This document shows positions 54,201-62,074 of a stretch of 64,000 nucleotides of DNA, piece after piece. The stretch comes from Arthrobacter glacialis (GTDB lineage: Bacteria; Actinomycetota; Actinomycetes; Actinomycetales; Micrococcaceae): positions 186,001 to 250,000 of the forward strand of contig NZ_PPXC01000004.1 in the NCBI RefSeq assembly GCF_002909445.1. Direction: 5' to 3'. Position 1 is the stretch's first letter, and every line of letters starts with the position of its first letter. The position numbers and the translations under genes were made by a program. Below the pieces are notes generated by a model. The model did no database searches. It had not been told where the DNA came from and worked only from the letters and a program-made list of their open reading frames with translations.

Positions 54201-54737
54201 GGAGGCCCCTGCACGCAGGTTCACGGCTGGCGTCGAAAGCGTCTGGCTTTCACTGCCCACCTGCCAGGAGGTTGTCGTGGCAAAGGAGCCCGCGGCAAGG
54301 TCGGCGGCCGTCACTGTGTGTTTGGCGGTGGCGCACGTGTAGCTGGCACCGGCCAGCAGGTTGACATACCGGCAGTTTCCGCCGCCGTCCGCGGGTACGA
54401 ACGGCTTGAAGCCGCCCGACAGCGGCACTACCGTCACCGTCTGGGCACGGCTGTTGGTCACCTTGAAGGTGTAGTTCACCTTCTCGCCCAGGACGTAGGG
54501 ATTCAGCAGGACATCCCGGGTGACGTCGGTGAGCTGACCGGTGATGCTCACGCCGCTGATGTCGATGGCAGCAGTCCCTGCGGCCAGCACAAACGCCGAT
54601 GCGTTCAGCGGAACGGCGGGTGCGGCGGTGGCCGGAAGCGGCATGGTGCTGCCCACCAAAACGGCCAGCATTGCCCCAGCGAGGACTGTTTTGCTAGTGG
54701 TTCTTCTTGAGCCTTTGAAAGGCGAGGTTCTCTTCAC
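51258..54737 (-). CDS. Secreted M66 (StcE/TagA-like) metalloprotease with ricin-type lectin end
   Basis: 1159 residues from the GTG at 54737 (AGGAA upstream); another GTG at 54812 would add 25 residues. A signal peptide (VLAGAMLAVLVGSTMPLPATAA) is followed by two Ig-like repeats with a Cys pair each (about 45-265). The M66 catalytic region carries HSAGLYANGRAEHGLSGGNGMATI and HELGHSYGLGHY with His619, Glu620, His623 and His629. The C-terminal 130 residues resemble a ricin B/QxW lectin (AANEKWVMD, NASQQWVYQ, GSNQKWTG). Family members cleave heavily O-glycosylated mucin-domain proteins. There is no sorting signal, so it is released. Confidence 0.87.
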   Translation of the reverse strand: MKRTSPFKGSRRTTSKTVLAGAMLAVLVGSTMPLPATAAPAVPLNASAFVLAAGTAAIDISGVSITGQLTDVTRDVLLNPYVLGEKVNYTFKVTNSRAQTVTVVPLSGGFKPFVPADGGGNCRYVNLLAGASYTCATAKHTVTAADLAAGSFATTTSWQVGSESQTLSTPAVNLRAGASTAVGQLSISGTPTNPQRNTTTSPYTVGEAIDYTFTVANNGTNAVEVATVAGAFTPFLPADGAGNCAQPSLAAGASYSCTTAKHTVTREELDRGYFLPVTSWRAGTVTVALTTDPVKLGTPLSDPLAGYLNAAPADRGLGFHDVDKDGAPRTIRNDLSAGTLTGMVEFAQSLTVNPAGNDATEMPDLVAQRQALLLFTPSQATSSVSVAASVKGVAKGVFVLNAPDALPETDANFPAGRPAVVYSKRAWSVDLPWDVVVPGLELTFTAADGGTGTLPASNITMAPPSELVINNIELGMLTTPNMNGDHAFINKPAQSAADYFQTIPVSKLVMAKYETVQLNKVIVANGNIYTPENPSVTNGDVYSGDMRENVGKAQVSTGINLANFGQTSGPMNQQQPSLYNQRIIHHSAGLYANGRAEHGLSGGNGMATIYASSGNELSHELGHSYGLGHYPGQNSALPGDAATINATHHADSGWGYNAYRGALRSNLRMGAFQPDGVSINNLPFKQTFGGAYNYLVDAMAGGWVESKYSNYTLHTGYSADRIQESWTKVVPDLAYPSGYRNWDAATQSYVDAKVANPAFNSLRPTAVGVPVVTLLGGYVPADSTKAVLYPAFRSNWGNAFNYPAPVQDAPAATRVCWMDVDFLGGASKAFALSGGVSGVPVGNALQFNINIAQADKPTGAQLSCKQNGVTSQYGNRIDIATDLPAMPSAVTIGQDAGYTAVRDAELPPLQTELESLATSTFPLLGHASKAALTTWKGSLNLLSPAAKTVAEKILGMELAKKNAENFVRYYQDTMATTATQTRFKELLSSSALTASPATPVVPAGAAIKVDIGNSGVAGGYCLKLYTNPDGTLEARVPAAATVATECTGAANEKWVMDARGAVHSVARPDLCITSNNPSRPSNCDFSNASQQWVYQADGHLNSVASPGRSMDLNRATRLPILYQTTDGSNQKWTGLTTSTVPALVLLDATTLKKLGELGL

Positions 54738-55041
54738 TGCGTTCCTAGGTGTCAGGGGTGCCTGCACCCGTGAGCGCAGCACCCAGCGTAGAAATCGTGG
54801 CTTGAAGCGCACTGTCCAGATAGGACGTGGGTTCTAACGCGGGCGCAAGGACACCGCCCACAGCTGCTGGCCCCCATCAGCTGCTAGAGAAGAAACTAAC
54901 ACTATTGTGAGGTGTTTTGAGACCGGTACCAGTAATTAGGTTATGGATAACATAGAGTTTGGCGCATTGGACAAGCAGGTGCCGAGTCAACTGGCCAAAG
55001 AGGCAGTCTTCGGCCCAACCTTTTAGCTAGTGGGTGGGTGC
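54738..55041 (-). promoter_or_regulatory. M66 promoter/leader region
   Basis: About 300 bp without a supported gene between the response regulator and the M66 gene. The AT-rich part (54895-54960) holds a shared dyad and is the likely promoter, giving a leader of roughly 150-190 nt. Nothing else recognisable was seen. Confidence 0.5.
54940..54953 (-). promoter_or_regulatory. Candidate operator, shared 14-bp dyad (copy 3, M66)
   Basis: The minus strand reads ATGTTATCCATAAC. It lies about 203 bp before the chosen M66 start. It differs at one base from each of the GH110 and GH89 copies. Confidence 0.6.
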
Positions 55042-55716
55042 CTAAGAGCCCGGTTCGACCAAACCCGTGTCGTACGCCAGCACCACGGCCTGGACCCTGT
55101 CCCGCAATTCCAACTTCGCCAGAATCTTGCTGACATGCGTCTTGACCGTTTGCTGGGCAATGAACAGTTCTGCCGCAATTTCCTGGTTGGAGAAGCCCCG
55201 ACCCAGCAGCGTCATGACCTCAAGTTCCCTGTCGGTCAGCCCATCCAGGCGCTCCTTCGACAACACGGGTTTGGCCCCGGCAACGGCAAATTGTTCAATC
55301 AATCGTTTGGTCACCGACGGGGCCAGCAGTGCTTCCCCCGAGGCCACAATCCGCACGGCCGCCACCAAATCCTCAGCGAGCGCATCCTTGAGCAGGAAAC
55401 CGCTGGCCCCCAGGCGCAGGGCGTCGTAGACGTAATCGTCAACATCAAAGGTTGTCAGCATCAGCACATGAATGGTGCTCTGCGCATCCTCTGGTACGCC
55501 CGAGAGTATCTGCCGGGCCGCCTCCAGGCCGTCCATGACTGGCATGCGGACATCCATGAGCACAACGTCCGGACGGTGGTCCCGGGCCATCTCCACGGCG
55601 CGGGCACCATTCTCAGCCTGGCCCACCACCTCAATGTCATCCTGGGCGCCAAGAAGAGCGGCAAAGCCTTCCCGGACCATGGCCTGGTCATCCACAACCA
55701 GCACTCTAATGCTCAC
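55042..55716 (-). CDS. NarL/LuxR-type response regulator
   Basis: 224 residues. Receiver domain with VLVVDDQAMVREGFAALL and Asp55 in VVLMDVRMPVMDG; C-terminal LuxR helix-turn-helix LTDRELEVMTLLGRGFSNQEIAAELFIAQQTVKTHVSKILAKL. Its ATG overlaps the kinase stop (ATGA), so the pair is coupled. The M66 gene lies 304 bp downstream on the same strand; control of M66 by this system is possible but not shown. Confidence 0.94.
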   Translation of the reverse strand: MSIRVLVVDDQAMVREGFAALLGAQDDIEVVGQAENGARAVEMARDHRPDVVLMDVRMPVMDGLEAARQILSGVPEDAQSTIHVLMLTTFDVDDYVYDALRLGASGFLLKDALAEDLVAAVRIVASGEALLAPSVTKRLIEQFAVAGAKPVLSKERLDGLTDRELEVMTLLGRGFSNQEIAAELFIAQQTVKTHVSKILAKLELRDRVQAVVLAYDTGLVEPGS

Positions 55717-57053
55717 AGCTGGCCACCTCCTTTGGCGGAATTTCCCGCGTTGCCGGAGCTCAGTGGCAGCTTGGCTGTGACGCTGAAACCGCCGTCGGAC
55801 GTTGGAACGCAGACCACAGAGCCGCCCACAATGGCTGCCCGCTCACGCATTCCAATGAGCCCCTGACCCACGTGGGCACCCTTGTCCAGCTGCGCCATCA
55901 CGGCCCCCACGGCTGAGCTGGAATTGACCACCGAAACACTCAGGGTGCCGTTGCGCACAGCAAACCCCACCCGGACGGTGGCCCCCGGAGCATGCCGGAT
56001 GACATTACTCAACGCTTCCTGAACAATCCTGTAGGTGGTCAGAGCAATGACCTCGCCAATGTCTTGATGTTCGACGTCGGAAAGCTCAGGTTCGGCGATG
56101 CGCACCCCCGCGGAGCGTGCCGAGGCAAAAAGCTGTGGCAGATCAGCCAGGGTGGGTTGTGGCCCCAACTCGCGGCCGGCGTCGGCGTTCCGCAGTGAGC
56201 CGAGCATGCTGCGCATCTCCGTCATGGCGCGGCGTGAGTTGGCGGCAATGTCATCAAATTCCTGCTTCAGCTCATCACTCAAGCCTGCGTGGCGGTACCT
56301 GGCGGTGGTCGCCTGCACCACCACCACTGACATGCCATGGGCCACCACGTCGTGAAGTTCACGGGCAATGCGGGTTCGTTCCTCCGCCAGGCGGCGCAGC
56401 GACTGCTCCTCCGCGCTGACGCTGCGTTCGGCCGCCAACTCGGCGCGCAGGTGCTGCCATTGCTGGGCCACCACCGCTGCCACCATGAGCCCGCCGGATA
56501 CGGCAGCAAAAATGACCACATTGTTTTGCGCACCGTCTGACTGGACCCCTCCCAGGGTCAGGTAATTGGAGACAACACCCACCATGACGCTGGCCAGCCA
56601 GCCGCCCGCCGCCACCATCCAGTGGGCGCGCAATCCCGCCACGCAGATGACAAAAACCTGGGTCACCATCGCCACCACACTGAAGGGCATGGGCGCTGCG
56701 CCCACTGGGATGGAAACCAGTGGCAGGATCGTCATGGGAATGATGGAGATCAGGACGCCGGCTACCGGCCGGGCGGCGGTGAGGCCCAGCGATGCCACGT
56801 GCAGGATCGTCAAGCCCAACCCAAAGGGCAGCGACATCCCGTACAGGTTCATGTTCAGTGGGGCACCCACGGCGAGCAGGGCAATGCAGACGGCAGCCGT
56901 GGCCAACCAAACCCAGCTGATCCCCTTCAGACGCCACAGATTTACCGTGCTAAATGGCGTGGCTTCAAAGACTTGGGCAGTGTCGGAGTTCATCGTTTCC
57001 AATGGAGCGGGCGCCCCGCCGCGGTCAGTCACGGAATTCCTAGACGTTTTCAT
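55713..57053 (-). CDS. Sensor histidine kinase, HisKA_3 (NarX/DesK-like)
   Basis: 446 residues. Five or six membrane helices in residues 40-205, a short coiled segment (LRAELAAERSVSAEEQSLRRLAEERTR), then RELHDVVAHGMSVVVVQ with the phospho-His and an ATPase domain with EALSNVIRHAPGA and GQGLIGMRERA. No extracellular sensor loop of note is visible, so the signal is probably membrane-associated. Its first 14 bases overlap the end of the phosphatase gene; a start at 56993 (MNSDTAQVF) is an alternative. Confidence 0.92.
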   Translation of the reverse strand: MKTSRNSVTDRGGAPAPLETMNSDTAQVFEATPFSTVNLWRLKGISWVWLATAAVCIALLAVGAPLNMNLYGMSLPFGLGLTILHVASLGLTAARPVAGVLISIIPMTILPLVSIPVGAAPMPFSVVAMVTQVFVICVAGLRAHWMVAAGGWLASVMVGVVSNYLTLGGVQSDGAQNNVVIFAAVSGGLMVAAVVAQQWQHLRAELAAERSVSAEEQSLRRLAEERTRIARELHDVVAHGMSVVVVQATTARYRHAGLSDELKQEFDDIAANSRRAMTEMRSMLGSLRNADAGRELGPQPTLADLPQLFASARSAGVRIAEPELSDVEHQDIGEVIALTTYRIVQEALSNVIRHAPGATVRVGFAVRNGTLSVSVVNSSSAVGAVMAQLDKGAHVGQGLIGMRERAAIVGGSVVCVPTSDGGFSVTAKLPLSSGNAGNSAKGGGQL

Positions 57054-57735
57054 GTCCGGCGACTATGGCCTCTGCTGTGAGTTCTGCTGTAGGACCGTCT
57101 GCATCCAAGCCCCTGAGCCCGCCGGCCGGTGAACCATGCCAGGAGCGGATCTCCCATCCTCCCGGGGTGGCACTGGGTGTGGGCTCACCCTCCATGATGA
57201 CAATTCCCGTGTTGGATAGGTCATGATACTGGGGATCCGACCAGTCAAGATTAATACCCCGGTATCCTGCCCAGAATCGGATCATGGCGCCGTGGCTGAC
57301 AACGGCAACGGTGCCGTTGCCGTTGGCCGCTTCCGCCACGACTGCGTCAAAGCGTTCCAACACTTGGTGGCCGGTTTCTGTGCCGGGCATGCGGACGTCA
57401 AGGTCGCCTGTCAACCATGATTTCAGGGTGCGGAGATACGCCTCAACGGAAGTCCTGTCACCCTTCATTTCCAGGGTCCCGGCACTAATCTCGCGCAGCC
57501 CGCTCCTGACCGTTGGGGTGAGTGTGCGGGCGGCAGCCAAGGGTGCGGCCGTCAGTGCTGTGCGGGTTAGATTAGAAATGTACAAGGCATCAATCGCTTC
57601 ACCCGCCACGGCATCAACCAGCGCCTCCGCCTGCAGTTCGCCCAATGCCGTCAAGCCCGGCCCAGGCACTGCCGTGTCCAAAAGGCCGAGGACATTGTTG
57701 GGGGTTTGGCCGTGCCTTATCAAGATCAGTCGCAT
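57040..57735 (-). CDS. Histidine phosphatase family protein
   Basis: 231 residues. RLILIRHGQTPNN carries the phospho-acceptor His8, and VAVVSHGAMIRFW the second His. YISNLTRTALTAAPLA and a catalytic Glu in REISAGTLEMKG fit the phosphoglycerate-mutase-like branch. It hydrolyses small phosphorylated metabolites; the substrate is unknown. It starts the operon that continues with the two-component genes. Confidence 0.92.
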   Translation of the reverse strand: MRLILIRHGQTPNNVLGLLDTAVPGPGLTALGELQAEALVDAVAGEAIDALYISNLTRTALTAAPLAAARTLTPTVRSGLREISAGTLEMKGDRTSVEAYLRTLKSWLTGDLDVRMPGTETGHQVLERFDAVVAEAANGNGTVAVVSHGAMIRFWAGYRGINLDWSDPQYHDLSNTGIVIMEGEPTPSATPGGWEIRSWHGSPAGGLRGLDADGPTAELTAEAIVAGHENV

Positions 57736-57887
57736 GCTTCCATTCTGTCTTACTCGCCAGACTTCTGCTCGGCAGTGGGCACAACGGCTGATCTGGTGTC
57801 ACGGGCAGTCACAGCGCCACCATGTCCGCGAGTGCGCGGGCCGCCGTGGGTTATGCTGACAACGCGTCTCAGGGATGGAGGACCGGA

Positions 57888-58727
57888 GTGGCAGCAGTGC
57901 GTGAACAATTATTCGCTTCGACATTTTGGGGCATCCGCCGGCCCAAGGTTGCCTTGACCGCCGGACACTTTGTGATCCGGCTCAATGATCCCGCCTTGGC
58001 CTTTGGCGTTGACTCCGCCAGCGACTTGTTGGAGTGCTACCGCCGCCTCATTGCGGCCATGGAACACCTTCAGGGCCCAATTCTTGGCCACATTTATATT
58101 TCCCTGAACTGGCAGCCTGTTGGGGATGCCATCGGTGAGCCGGTGGCAGAAACGTCAACGCCCACCGTGCACGTGTTTCTGCACGGTGACGGGTTGCTGG
58201 CAGCCTCCAGCGTTTTGCAACAGCCCGCTCACGACAGGGTTGTTTATGGTGGCCCGGCCGATGCGGATTCTGCCTTGCGGCAGGCCCTGCGCAGCCAGCC
58301 CAGCCCCGTAGCCCCGGCACCTGCGCCCGCGCTTCCCACGCTTCCCGGCGCAAATTTCCGTATTGCCGAGCTTGGCGACGTCCAGTGGACAGCCACCCCG
58401 GAGCCCCCAACATCCACGCTGAGGAACCTGGGAGTCGAGGGGATCCTGGACCTTGCCGCCACGTTGGAGTCCCTTCATACCCGCTCCGTTCCCCCCTTTT
58501 CGGGTGCCACCTTGTGGGCCTGTGAACAGTGGGATGCCGGCGACAAGGCCGCCATGGGTGAAGGCGGCGCAGCAACCATCAATATCTTTGGCCGCCGCCA
58601 CGGCGGGTCCCAGAATCCAGTGGCGGACTTTGTTCGCTCGGGAGCTCTGGAAATACCCGCAGCTGGGCCTAGCACCCACCGGCCTCCCCAGGATCGCTCC
58701 GCTCGCCACGGGCCCCTCGGCCGCTAG
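57888..58727 (+). CDS. Conserved-looking hypothetical protein, 279 residues
   Basis: GTG start at 57888 chosen for GGAGG six bases upstream; a longer frame starts at 57822. The N-terminal half (TAGHFVIRLNDPALAFGVDSASDLLECYRRLIAAMEHLQGP, then GHIYISLNWQPVGD and TPTVHVFLHGDG) has regular strands and helices. A Pro/Ala-rich linker follows, and the C-terminal half contains FWACEQ-like TLWACEQWDAGDKAA. I do not recognise the family. It overlaps in orientation with, and precedes by 9 bp, the ankyrin-repeat gene. Confidence 0.7.
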   Translation: MAAVREQLFASTFWGIRRPKVALTAGHFVIRLNDPALAFGVDSASDLLECYRRLIAAMEHLQGPILGHIYISLNWQPVGDAIGEPVAETSTPTVHVFLHGDGLLAASSVLQQPAHDRVVYGGPADADSALRQALRSQPSPVAPAPAPALPTLPGANFRIAELGDVQWTATPEPPTSTLRNLGVEGILDLAATLESLHTRSVPPFSGATLWACEQWDAGDKAAMGEGGAATINIFGRRHGGSQNPVADFVRSGALEIPAAGPSTHRPPQDRSARHGPLGR

Positions 58728-58736
58728 GCTGGAGGG

Positions 58737-59153
58737 GTGAACCACGAACCAGCACCCAATGACCCCACCCCAACGGACGGCACCCTCGATGACGAGCAGG
58801 CTCAGCGCCTCGTAGCCTTGGCCATGGATCTTGCCCGCGCCGGCGAGACGGCCCAGCTCGCGGAATTCCTGGACCACGGATTCGTCCTTGACCAGACCGA
58901 TGTTGCGGGCAACACTCTCTTGATGCTTGCCGCCTACAGCGGACAAGCCGAAACGGTAGCCATGTTGCTGGCCAGGGGCGCCAATCCAGATCTGCTCAAC
59001 GGCCGCGAGCAGTCCCCCGTGGCCGGCGCGCTCTTCAAGGGCGAGGACGAGGTGGTTGCCCTGCTGATTGCCGCCGGGGCCGATCTCGACGCTGGAACCC
59101 CCACTGCGCGGGTCGCTGCCGCCATGTTTGGCCGAGAACATCTGCTCAGCTAA
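58737..59153 (+). CDS. Ankyrin-repeat protein
   Basis: 138 residues, GTG start with TGGAGG upstream. Two to three ankyrin repeats: DVAGNTLLMLAAYSGQAETVAMLLARGANPDLLN and GREQSPVAGALFKGEDEVVALLIAAGADLD. Small ankyrin proteins are often found beside catalase genes and may help assembly or heme loading; here the genes converge. Confidence 0.92.
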   Translation: MNHEPAPNDPTPTDGTLDDEQAQRLVALAMDLARAGETAQLAEFLDHGFVLDQTDVAGNTLLMLAAYSGQAETVAMLLARGANPDLLNGREQSPVAGALFKGEDEVVALLIAAGADLDAGTPTARVAAAMFGREHLLS

Positions 59154-59169
59154 CCCCGAAACGAGCGAC

Positions 59170-59229
59170 GGCGTGCCAAACAGGTGGCGGCGTGTGAAAT
59201 TTCATGCGCCCCCGCCCGTTTGGCACGCC
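59170..59229. repeat. Palindrome after the ankyrin gene
   Basis: Perfect 12-bp outer arms GGCGTGCCAAAC (59170-59181) and GTTTGGCACGCC (59218-59229) with an imperfect inner stem centred on TGAAATTTCA. It lies 17 bp after the ankyrin stop. Confidence 0.8.
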
Positions 59230-59245
59230 CTCACCCGTTAACGTG

Positions 59246-59297
59246 CGACGGCGGCACTTGCTTTTCGCTGTGAAGCGATAGGCAAGTGCCGCCGTCG
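59246..59297 (-). terminator. Hairpin after katA
   Basis: Perfect 16-bp arms CGACGGCGGCACTTGC (59246-59261) and its complement (59282-59297) with an inner TCGCT/AGCGA stem. It lies 15 bp past the catalase stop. Confidence 0.8.
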
Positions 59298-59311
59298 TAT
59301 GTTTCCAAGGA

Positions 59312-60778
59312 CTAAGCCTTGGACGCCTGGTGAGCTTCAATGGCCTTGCGGACGCCTGCACCGTAGGCCGGGTCAGCCTGGGTGCAGTTGAAGATGTGAC
59401 GCTCAATGGTGGCCTGCGAGGCACCGTCGATGGCGCGGGCGGTGTTCTCGAAGAGCACCTGGCGCTGCTCTTCGGTCATCTTTTCGCGGAACAGGATGCC
59501 GGGCTGCTCAAAGTAGTTGGCATCATCTTCACGGAAGTTGAAGCGGTCGGCAAGGGCGCCAATGGCCTGTGCCGGATCGGCGTAGGCCGGCTGCTCCGGC
59601 CAGCGGCCGTAGGAGTTCGGCTCGATGCCGGGGGTGCGGCCCTGGTTGCCATCAACACGGCCTTGACCATCACGGTGGTAGGTGTTGACGTTGTTGCGCG
59701 GTGCGTTGACCGGGATCTGGTGGTGGTTCACGCCGAGGCGGTAACGGGCGGCATCGCCGTAGGAGAACAGGCGCGCCTGCAGCATGCGGTCCGGGGAGAA
59801 GCTGATGCCCGGCACCACGTTGGCTGGTGAGAAAGCTGCCTGCTCGACGTCGGCGAAGTAGTTCTCGGCGTTGCGGTTCAATTCCCACTCGCCAACCTCG
59901 ATCAGCGGGTAGTCCTTCTTGGACCAGACCTTGGTGAGGTCGAAGGGGTGGTACTTGTACGTGTCAGCATCCGCCTCGGGCATGATCTGAACCATGAGCT
60001 TCCATTTCGGGAAGTCGCCGTTCTCGATCGCATCGAAGAGATCGCGCTGGCTGGACTCACGGTCAGCAGCAACCAGGGCGCCGGCCTCTTGGTCAGTCAG
60101 GTTCTTGATGCCCTGCTGGGTGATGTGGTGGAACTTGACCCAGAAACGCTCGCCCTCGGCATTGATGAGGCTGAAGGTGTGTGACCCGAAGCCGTGCATG
60201 TGGCGGTAGCCGTCAGGGATGCCACGGTCGGACATGACGATCGTGACCTGGTGCAGGGACTCGGGCAGGTTGGTCCAGAAGTCCCAGTTGTTCTCGGCGC
60301 TGCGCAGGTTGGTGCGGGGATCGCGCTTGACGGCGCGGTTGAGGTCGGGGAACTTCAAGCCATCACGGAAGAAGAACACGGGGGTGTTATTGCCCACCAG
60401 GTCCCAGTTGCCCTCTTCGGTGTAGAACTTCAAGGAGAATCCGCGAATGTCACGCTCGGCGTCGGCAGCGCCGCGTTCGCCAGCGACTGTGGAGAAGCGA
60501 GCAAACATTTCTGTCTGCTTGCCAACCTCGGAGAAAATGTTCGCCTTGGTGTACTTGGAGATGTCATTGGTGACAGTAAAGGTACCGAAGGCGCCGGAGC
60601 CCTTGGCGTGCATGCGGCGCTCGGGGATGACCTCGCGGCTAAAGTGGGCCAGCTTCTCCAGGAACCAAACGTCCTGCAGGAGCATGGGGCCGCGAGGACC
60701 AGCAGTGAGGCTGTCCTGGTTGTTGGCAACAGGGGAGCCTGCGGCGGTTGTCAGCGGGGAGGTGTTTTCGATAGTCAT
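59312..60778 (-). CDS. katA: Catalase (monofunctional heme, small subunit)
   Basis: 488 residues. The active-site segment [18 protein letters not shown] carries His57; Asn in a [11 protein letters not shown] region and the heme-ligand Tyr in [14 protein letters not shown] are present. Length and the lack of a C-terminal flavodoxin-like domain fit clade 3 small-subunit catalases. It decomposes hydrogen peroxide in the cytosol. It starts two bases after the fur stop with AGGAG upstream, so both are in one operon. Confidence 0.97.
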   Translation of the reverse strand: MTIENTSPLTTAAGSPVANNQDSLTAGPRGPMLLQDVWFLEKLAHFSREVIPERRMHAKGSGAFGTFTVTNDISKYTKANIFSEVGKQTEMFARFSTVAGERGAADAERDIRGFSLKFYTEEGNWDLVGNNTPVFFFRDGLKFPDLNRAVKRDPRTNLRSAENNWDFWTNLPESLHQVTIVMSDRGIPDGYRHMHGFGSHTFSLINAEGERFWVKFHHITQQGIKNLTDQEAGALVAADRESSQRDLFDAIENGDFPKWKLMVQIMPEADADTYKYHPFDLTKVWSKKDYPLIEVGEWELNRNAENYFADVEQAAFSPANVVPGISFSPDRMLQARLFSYGDAARYRLGVNHHQIPVNAPRNNVNTYHRDGQGRVDGNQGRTPGIEPNSYGRWPEQPAYADPAQAIGALADRFNFREDDANYFEQPGILFREKMTEEQRQVLFENTARAIDGASQATIERHIFNCTQADPAYGAGVRKAIEAHQASKA

Positions 60779-60780
60779 GT

Positions 60781-61248
60781 TTACTTATCGCTCCTAGTGG
60801 TAGTCAGATTTTGTTGATTCACAAGTCTTTTGGTTGTGCAGTCCCGGCAGCTGCCCCAGTAAATAACCTCGGCCTCATCGATGACGAATCCGTGGCTGTT
60901 GGAGGCGTGCAAACACGGCGCTTCACCCACGGCACAGTCCACGTCCGCAATGTTTCCGCAGGAGCGGCACACCACATGATGGTGGTTGTCCCCTACCCGC
61001 GTTTCAAAGCGGGCGGGGGAACCCGAAGGCTCAATGCGACGCACCAGGTCAGCCTCAACTAGTGCCGCCAACACGTCATACACGGCCTGCTTGGACACAC
61101 TGCCCAGAACAACCCGAACGGCACCAATAATGGTGTCGGCATCGGCGTGTGGATGAGAATTGACTGCAGCTAGAACGGCAACGCGAGGGCGGGTAACGCG
61201 CAGGGATGCTGCCCGCAACATCTCCTCCAGCGCCCGTTCTTCAACCAT
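60781..61248 (-). CDS. Fur-family regulator (FurA/PerR-like)
   Basis: 155 residues from the ATG at 61248. The winged helix is [65 protein letters not shown] and WGSCRDC give the His cluster and two CxxC zinc sites. The longer TTG-started frame covers the operator, so it is rejected. Position upstream of katA suggests peroxide-responsive (FurA-like) repression of its own operon. Confidence 0.92.
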   Translation of the reverse strand: MVEERALEEMLRAASLRVTRPRVAVLAAVNSHPHADADTIIGAVRVVLGSVSKQAVYDVLAALVEADLVRRIEPSGSPARFETRVGDNHHHVVCRSCGNIADVDCAVGEAPCLHASNSHGFVIDEAEVIYWGSCRDCTTKRLVNQQNLTTTRSDK

Positions 61249-61270
61249 GACCCCATCATGGCAGCTATTC

Positions 61271-61283
61271 TGGACTGAGTCCA
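61271..61283 (-). promoter_or_regulatory. Candidate Fur-family operator
   Basis: TGGACTGAGTCCA: six-base arms around one base, 23 bp before the fur start codon, followed by an AT-rich stretch. A core position for an autoregulated fur-katA promoter. Confidence 0.55.
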
Positions 61284-61398
61284 ATAAGTCTGGGTTAACG
61301 TTGGATTAATTCCCCCACAGCCTTTGTCTAAGCCGCACTTATGCACCGTTGCCGCATTCGCTCTGGCGCCGGATTCGCTGTGTCCATAGGCTCAGTCC

Positions 61399-62034
61399 AT
61401 GAACACTTTCATAGGCATTCCAGCATCAGCCGTGGAGTTTTATGCAGCACTGGAAAGCAATAACAACAAGCTGTGGTGGCTGGAGCACAAAGACACGTAC
61501 GACGCCGAGGTGCGGCTTCCGCTGCAAGCGCTGGCGGACACGCTGGAGGCCAGATTTGGTGCGGCCAAGCTGTTCCGGCCCTATCGAGACGTGCGGTTCG
61601 GCCCAGATAAAACACCCTATAAGACCGCCCAGGGAATGTTTCTATCCAACTATGAGGGCGTGGGCTTTTACCTGCAGCTCAGCGCCGACGGTCTACTCAT
61701 AGGGGGCGGCTACCATTCCTTCGCTCCCGCCCAGCTTTCGAGATACCGAGCAGCAGTGGATGCAACAGTCAGCGGAAAAGTGTTGATGTCCATCCTCGCA
61801 GGGCTTTCGGAGTCCGGTTTCAGTATTGAGGGCCAAACTCTCAAGACTGTCCCCCGGGGCTTCCCCAAGGATCATGGGCGGGCCGAGCTGCTCAAACACA
61901 AAACTCTTAGTGCCTCCATGGCGCTAGGGATCCCCGATTGGCTTGAAAGTGAGGAAATGGCAGGGGAGATTACTGACCATTGGGAGCAGCTGCGCCCCCT
62001 GGTGGACTGGGTGGTCCGTTACGCAGCACCCTGA
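61399..62034 (+). CDS. DUF2461 family protein
   Basis: 211 residues. FYAALESNNNKLWWLEHKDTYDAEVRLPLQALADTLE, FRPYRDVRFGPDKTPYKT and GFYLQLSADGLLIGGGYHSF are the recurring DUF2461 (TIGR02453) segments. Function is unknown; it is a cytosolic protein widespread in actinobacteria. It diverges from fur. Confidence 0.92.
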   Translation: MNTFIGIPASAVEFYAALESNNNKLWWLEHKDTYDAEVRLPLQALADTLEARFGAAKLFRPYRDVRFGPDKTPYKTAQGMFLSNYEGVGFYLQLSADGLLIGGGYHSFAPAQLSRYRAAVDATVSGKVLMSILAGLSESGFSIEGQTLKTVPRGFPKDHGRAELLKHKTLSASMALGIPDWLESEEMAGEITDHWEQLRPLVDWVVRYAAP

Positions 62035-62074
62035 CACCGGTGGTTGAGCCTGTCGAAACACGTTGGCAGGAGGG

